Below, piece by piece: positions 61,701 through 64,000 of a stretch of 64,000 bases of DNA (its first letter is position 1; each line of letters begins with the position of its first letter). Below the pieces are notes generated by a model. That model was not told where the DNA came from, did not search any database, and saw only the letters and a program-made list of their open reading frames with translations. The stretch lies in assembly GCA_025175895.1 (NCBI GenBank), contig CM046004.1, positions 310,001 to 374,000 on the forward strand, in the 5' to 3' direction. The stretch comes from Wurfbainia villosa. Its lineage: Eukaryota > Streptophyta > Magnoliopsida > Zingiberales > Zingiberaceae. The position numbers and the translations under genes were made by a program.

Positions 61701-64000
61701 TTTGATAAGAGAATGTTGCTCCATACAGAGGTTTGCACTTATGCTGGCTGTACTTTAGCATTAACTCACATTAGCGTGGGCAAACACCTAATGACCTAGA
61801 GATCACGGGTTCGAATCCGGGAAACAGTCTCTTGCAAAGCAAGGTAAGACTGCGTACAATAGATTCTTCTCCGGGACCCACATAGCCTTCGTGCACCAGG
61901 CTGCCCTTTAGCGTGGGTAAACACCCCATTGTTTTTTTTCATGATAGCTATATCAATTCTGGGACCAGCCCAGATGTATGCAACCTAATAATTGGGTTGT
62001 CAATGTGGACATATTTCATCTAAATCATTTTTATTACTTAATTTTCTTTGCAGTTTTTGTTTCAATACAAACTGAAAGGCCTGTATACAGATTTATTTCT
62101 CCTTTTCTTTGTTTGTGAGTCATGGCCTGCTACTCCATGGAATTTGTTGATATTGTGAAGGCGTGGATACTTTTTGTGAGATGAAATATATCATATCATG
62201 TTACTCCTCCACTTTGATTATGTGGAATCAAACCAATTCAGGCTCTTATCTGAAGCACATAACATTCATTCCTCTTATGTTTGATGTGCTTGTCCTCAAG
62301 CATATATTTGAAATATTATTTTTTTTTCTTTTTGGAAATAAAATCAACTCATTCATTTGGTTTTCTACGAAATCTTTCTGTGATGTGTGCGTCCAACTAT
62401 GCCATGTATCCTAAATAGTAGGAATCGGTTTCATAGACCTTTTCCTGTCATTCAACTCTGTAAAGCTATCGTTAGCAATACCTGTGTTATTTACATCTTT
62501 TTAAATTACATTAACGGAAAATTTTCTCCTTTATTGCTAACACCTGCTCTAATTAATGTAGTCTTTTTGAAGTTTACCATATCATTTTAACTAATATTCA
62601 TGTTAGTTACTTGCAAGCACACATATTTTTTTTGTAGATGTTGTTTCTTTGATATTCAACAATCTTAGTTTTTTCTTTATTGTTAGTCTTGGGGACACCT
62701 TTAGTTTTTAAGTTATTTTATTTATTTATTTGTCTATGTTACCTTTTTTCGTCTTTTTGTTATTTGTGCTGCTATACTAGGTCGAGATGAAGTCACACCC
62801 TCACCCGGAAAGACCTGACCGTCTTAAAGCAATTGCATCTAGCTTGGCTGCAGCAGGTGATTTTAATATTCATATTCTTTATAGCCACCATTGTTGCTTG
62901 CTTCTCTTTTCCCTGCTTGATACATTTTTGTTTAGGTTAATCTTAACCCATTATTCCTTTCTTGTTGCTTCTTGGCCTGAACTGTAACTTCTATATAAAT
63001 TCAGGAATTTTCCCAGGCAAATGCTGCGCAATACCAGCTAGAGAAATAACAAAAGAAGAACTTTTACGGGTAATTAATTAATTTGGTGACAATGAGCTAT
63101 AACTTTTATGGGCGTTTACCTGCTAGTAATCACAGTTTCCTTTGGAAATTATTTTTGTGATAATATGGCACAGCGTCTCTCATTTATCCCAATTCCCAAG
63201 TTCTTGTTGAGGCTTAAGATATCCAAAAACTTAATCTTGGTTAATAAGAGGGCATTGTACTTAGACCATGCTCAAGTTTATATTGCATTTTCTAGGTCAA
63301 GTATGTACTACTTTAATTTAATCCTTATAAATGATATTTTTTTCTTCTTTTTTTAGATTTGTTCTCAACACACCTTGTTCTATTCATATGTTGGCTGAGA
63401 ACTTGAATGTTCACACTTTGGATCACATTGAAGCAGTTCAACACACAAGCCATATGCTTGCAAGGTGCTTGTGCTATCTGCATTCACTTGCGGGATAACA
63501 TTGCTTTGTTATGTAGCATACTTATAGCTCTAAATTTTCTCCTTATGGTCAAATTTCTTCTCTTTGTAGTATCACTTTTTTGAAATTTGTATTCAAACAT
63601 TTTCATTTGCTATATTTCTTTCTCAGTTAAATCAACTGCAATTAGATCTAGTTGATCTTTCATTCTTTAGTACTGATTTAGTCTCTAATGAAACAATTTG
63701 AACCTTGTTATAGCGCTTAAGCTTAACCTGCTGGTATAGACTATTCAGTTAGATAGTTTCTTGAAATCATTCTAGTGATGATCGAGGAAATAATAAATGT
63801 CGAATGTTACGGACGTAAACTATTATTAACATGACTCCTAGTTTATGTTTGAAAAACATGATGATTTACCCTTGGTTTTAACTGACAGTTACTTTACTGC
63901 CGACACTTATGCCAACAAGCATTCAGCATTTGCTGCTAGGCTTGCAGCAGGATTATGTGCAGATCTAGCTTGCACAATATTGTCTGGTAATGCGAAGAAT
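58730..64000 (+). CDS. HDA15: Histone deacetylase HDA15-type with RanBP2 zinc finger (3' end outside window)
   Basis: Exons seen: 58730-59245, 59403-59514, 61669-61730, 62781-62856, 63005-63069, 63400-63464 and 63889-64000 (open at the window end), 336 codons so far. An acidic patch (DEYDDEYDSDWEP) precedes a RanBP2-type zinc finger: Trp155, Cys157, Cys160, Asn164, Cys171, Cys174. The deacetylase domain begins RTVIGFDKRMLLHTE, then MKSHPHPERPDRL, FPGKC, REITKEEL, VHTLDHIEAVQHTSHML and YFTADTYANKHSAFAARLAAGLCADL, matching Arabidopsis HDA15. The catalytic histidines and zinc ligands lie beyond the window. The protein removes acetyl groups from histone tails and acts in the nucleus, in light signalling in Arabidopsis. 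Exon 6 uses a weak acceptor (GGCTGAG) adding NLN before VHT. The start at 58730 is the first ATG after an acceptor at 58691; the frame stays open upstream to that acceptor. Confidence 0.9.
61001..61208. repeat. 104-bp imperfect tandem duplication in HDA15 intron 2
   Basis: TGAAGAAATTCATCAAATTA followed by CTGATGCGAAAGCATGGGAT at 61001 recurs at 61105 with several substitutions, including the later GAGTTTGGATAA block. Confidence 0.75.
61789..61907 (+). mobile_element. 5'-truncated Au SINE in HDA15 intron 3
   Basis: The 119-bp body has an intact B box (GGTTCGAATCC), the CTCTTGCAAAGCAAGGTAAG core, TGCGTACAATAGATTC, CCGGGACCCACAT and GTGCACCAGGCTGCC. It lacks the 5' A-box part. It lies between near-identical 18-bp target duplications TTAGCGTGGGCAAACACC (61771-61788) and TTAGCGTGGGTAAACACC (61908-61925). 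It starts only 59 bp after the exon 3 donor. Confidence 0.88.

Noticed and set aside
61805..61822. Possible tRNA gene from a perfect B box GGTTCGAATCC
   Set aside because: No acceptor stem or anticodon arm folds around it; it belongs to a truncated Au SINE with target duplications.

Overview
The window is nuclear DNA from a flowering plant, very probably a monocot. Genes carry many introns with canonical GT-AG borders, 5' exons are often GC-rich while introns and spacers are AT-rich, and the lectin looks most like the banana-lectin type of jacalin-related lectin. Zingiberales would fit, but that is inference. No organellar, bacterial or CRISPR features were seen.

Layout: (1) 1-323 minus, start of a nodulin-like MFS transporter. 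(2) 1473-5311 minus, a complete ten-exon A1 aspartic protease with signal peptide and C-terminal membrane tail. (3) 7269-10000 plus, a six-exon UBC16-type ubiquitin E2. (4) 12850-14174 minus, a group IId WRKY factor whose zinc-cluster segment has decayed and appears to be spliced out. (5) 17828-19093 plus, a jacalin-related lectin with a start-codon-only first exon and an apparent GC-AG intron. (6) 22611-23222 plus, an Aux/IAA gene missing the VPWE codons and the donor of its last intron. (7) 26915-35027 minus, a TSO1/tesmin-like CXC protein with a 1653-bp solo LTR in intron 3. (8) 42277-47477 plus, homocysteine S-methyltransferase. (9) 48428-53599 minus, proteasome subunit beta type-2 (PBD). 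(10) 58730-64000 plus, the 5' part of an HDA15-type histone deacetylase with a RanBP2 zinc finger, cut by the window end.

The genes are unrelated in function and look like an ordinary chromosomal neighbourhood, not a cluster or operon. The accessory content is in introns and spacers: a solo LTR with a CATAG target duplication, two SINE families (each with two copies and clean 15-18 bp target duplications), a 476-bp terminal-inverted-repeat MITE with remnants elsewhere, a GATC-rich degenerate repeat island, a ~42-bp minisatellite, long TA and CT microsatellites, and several tandem duplications in introns.

Exon coordinates were derived by hand from splice consensus and protein-family resemblance; reading phases were checked at every junction. 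The most interesting observations are the lesions in the WRKY and Aux/IAA genes, the lectin's unusual introns, and the SINE, LTR and MITE insertions.
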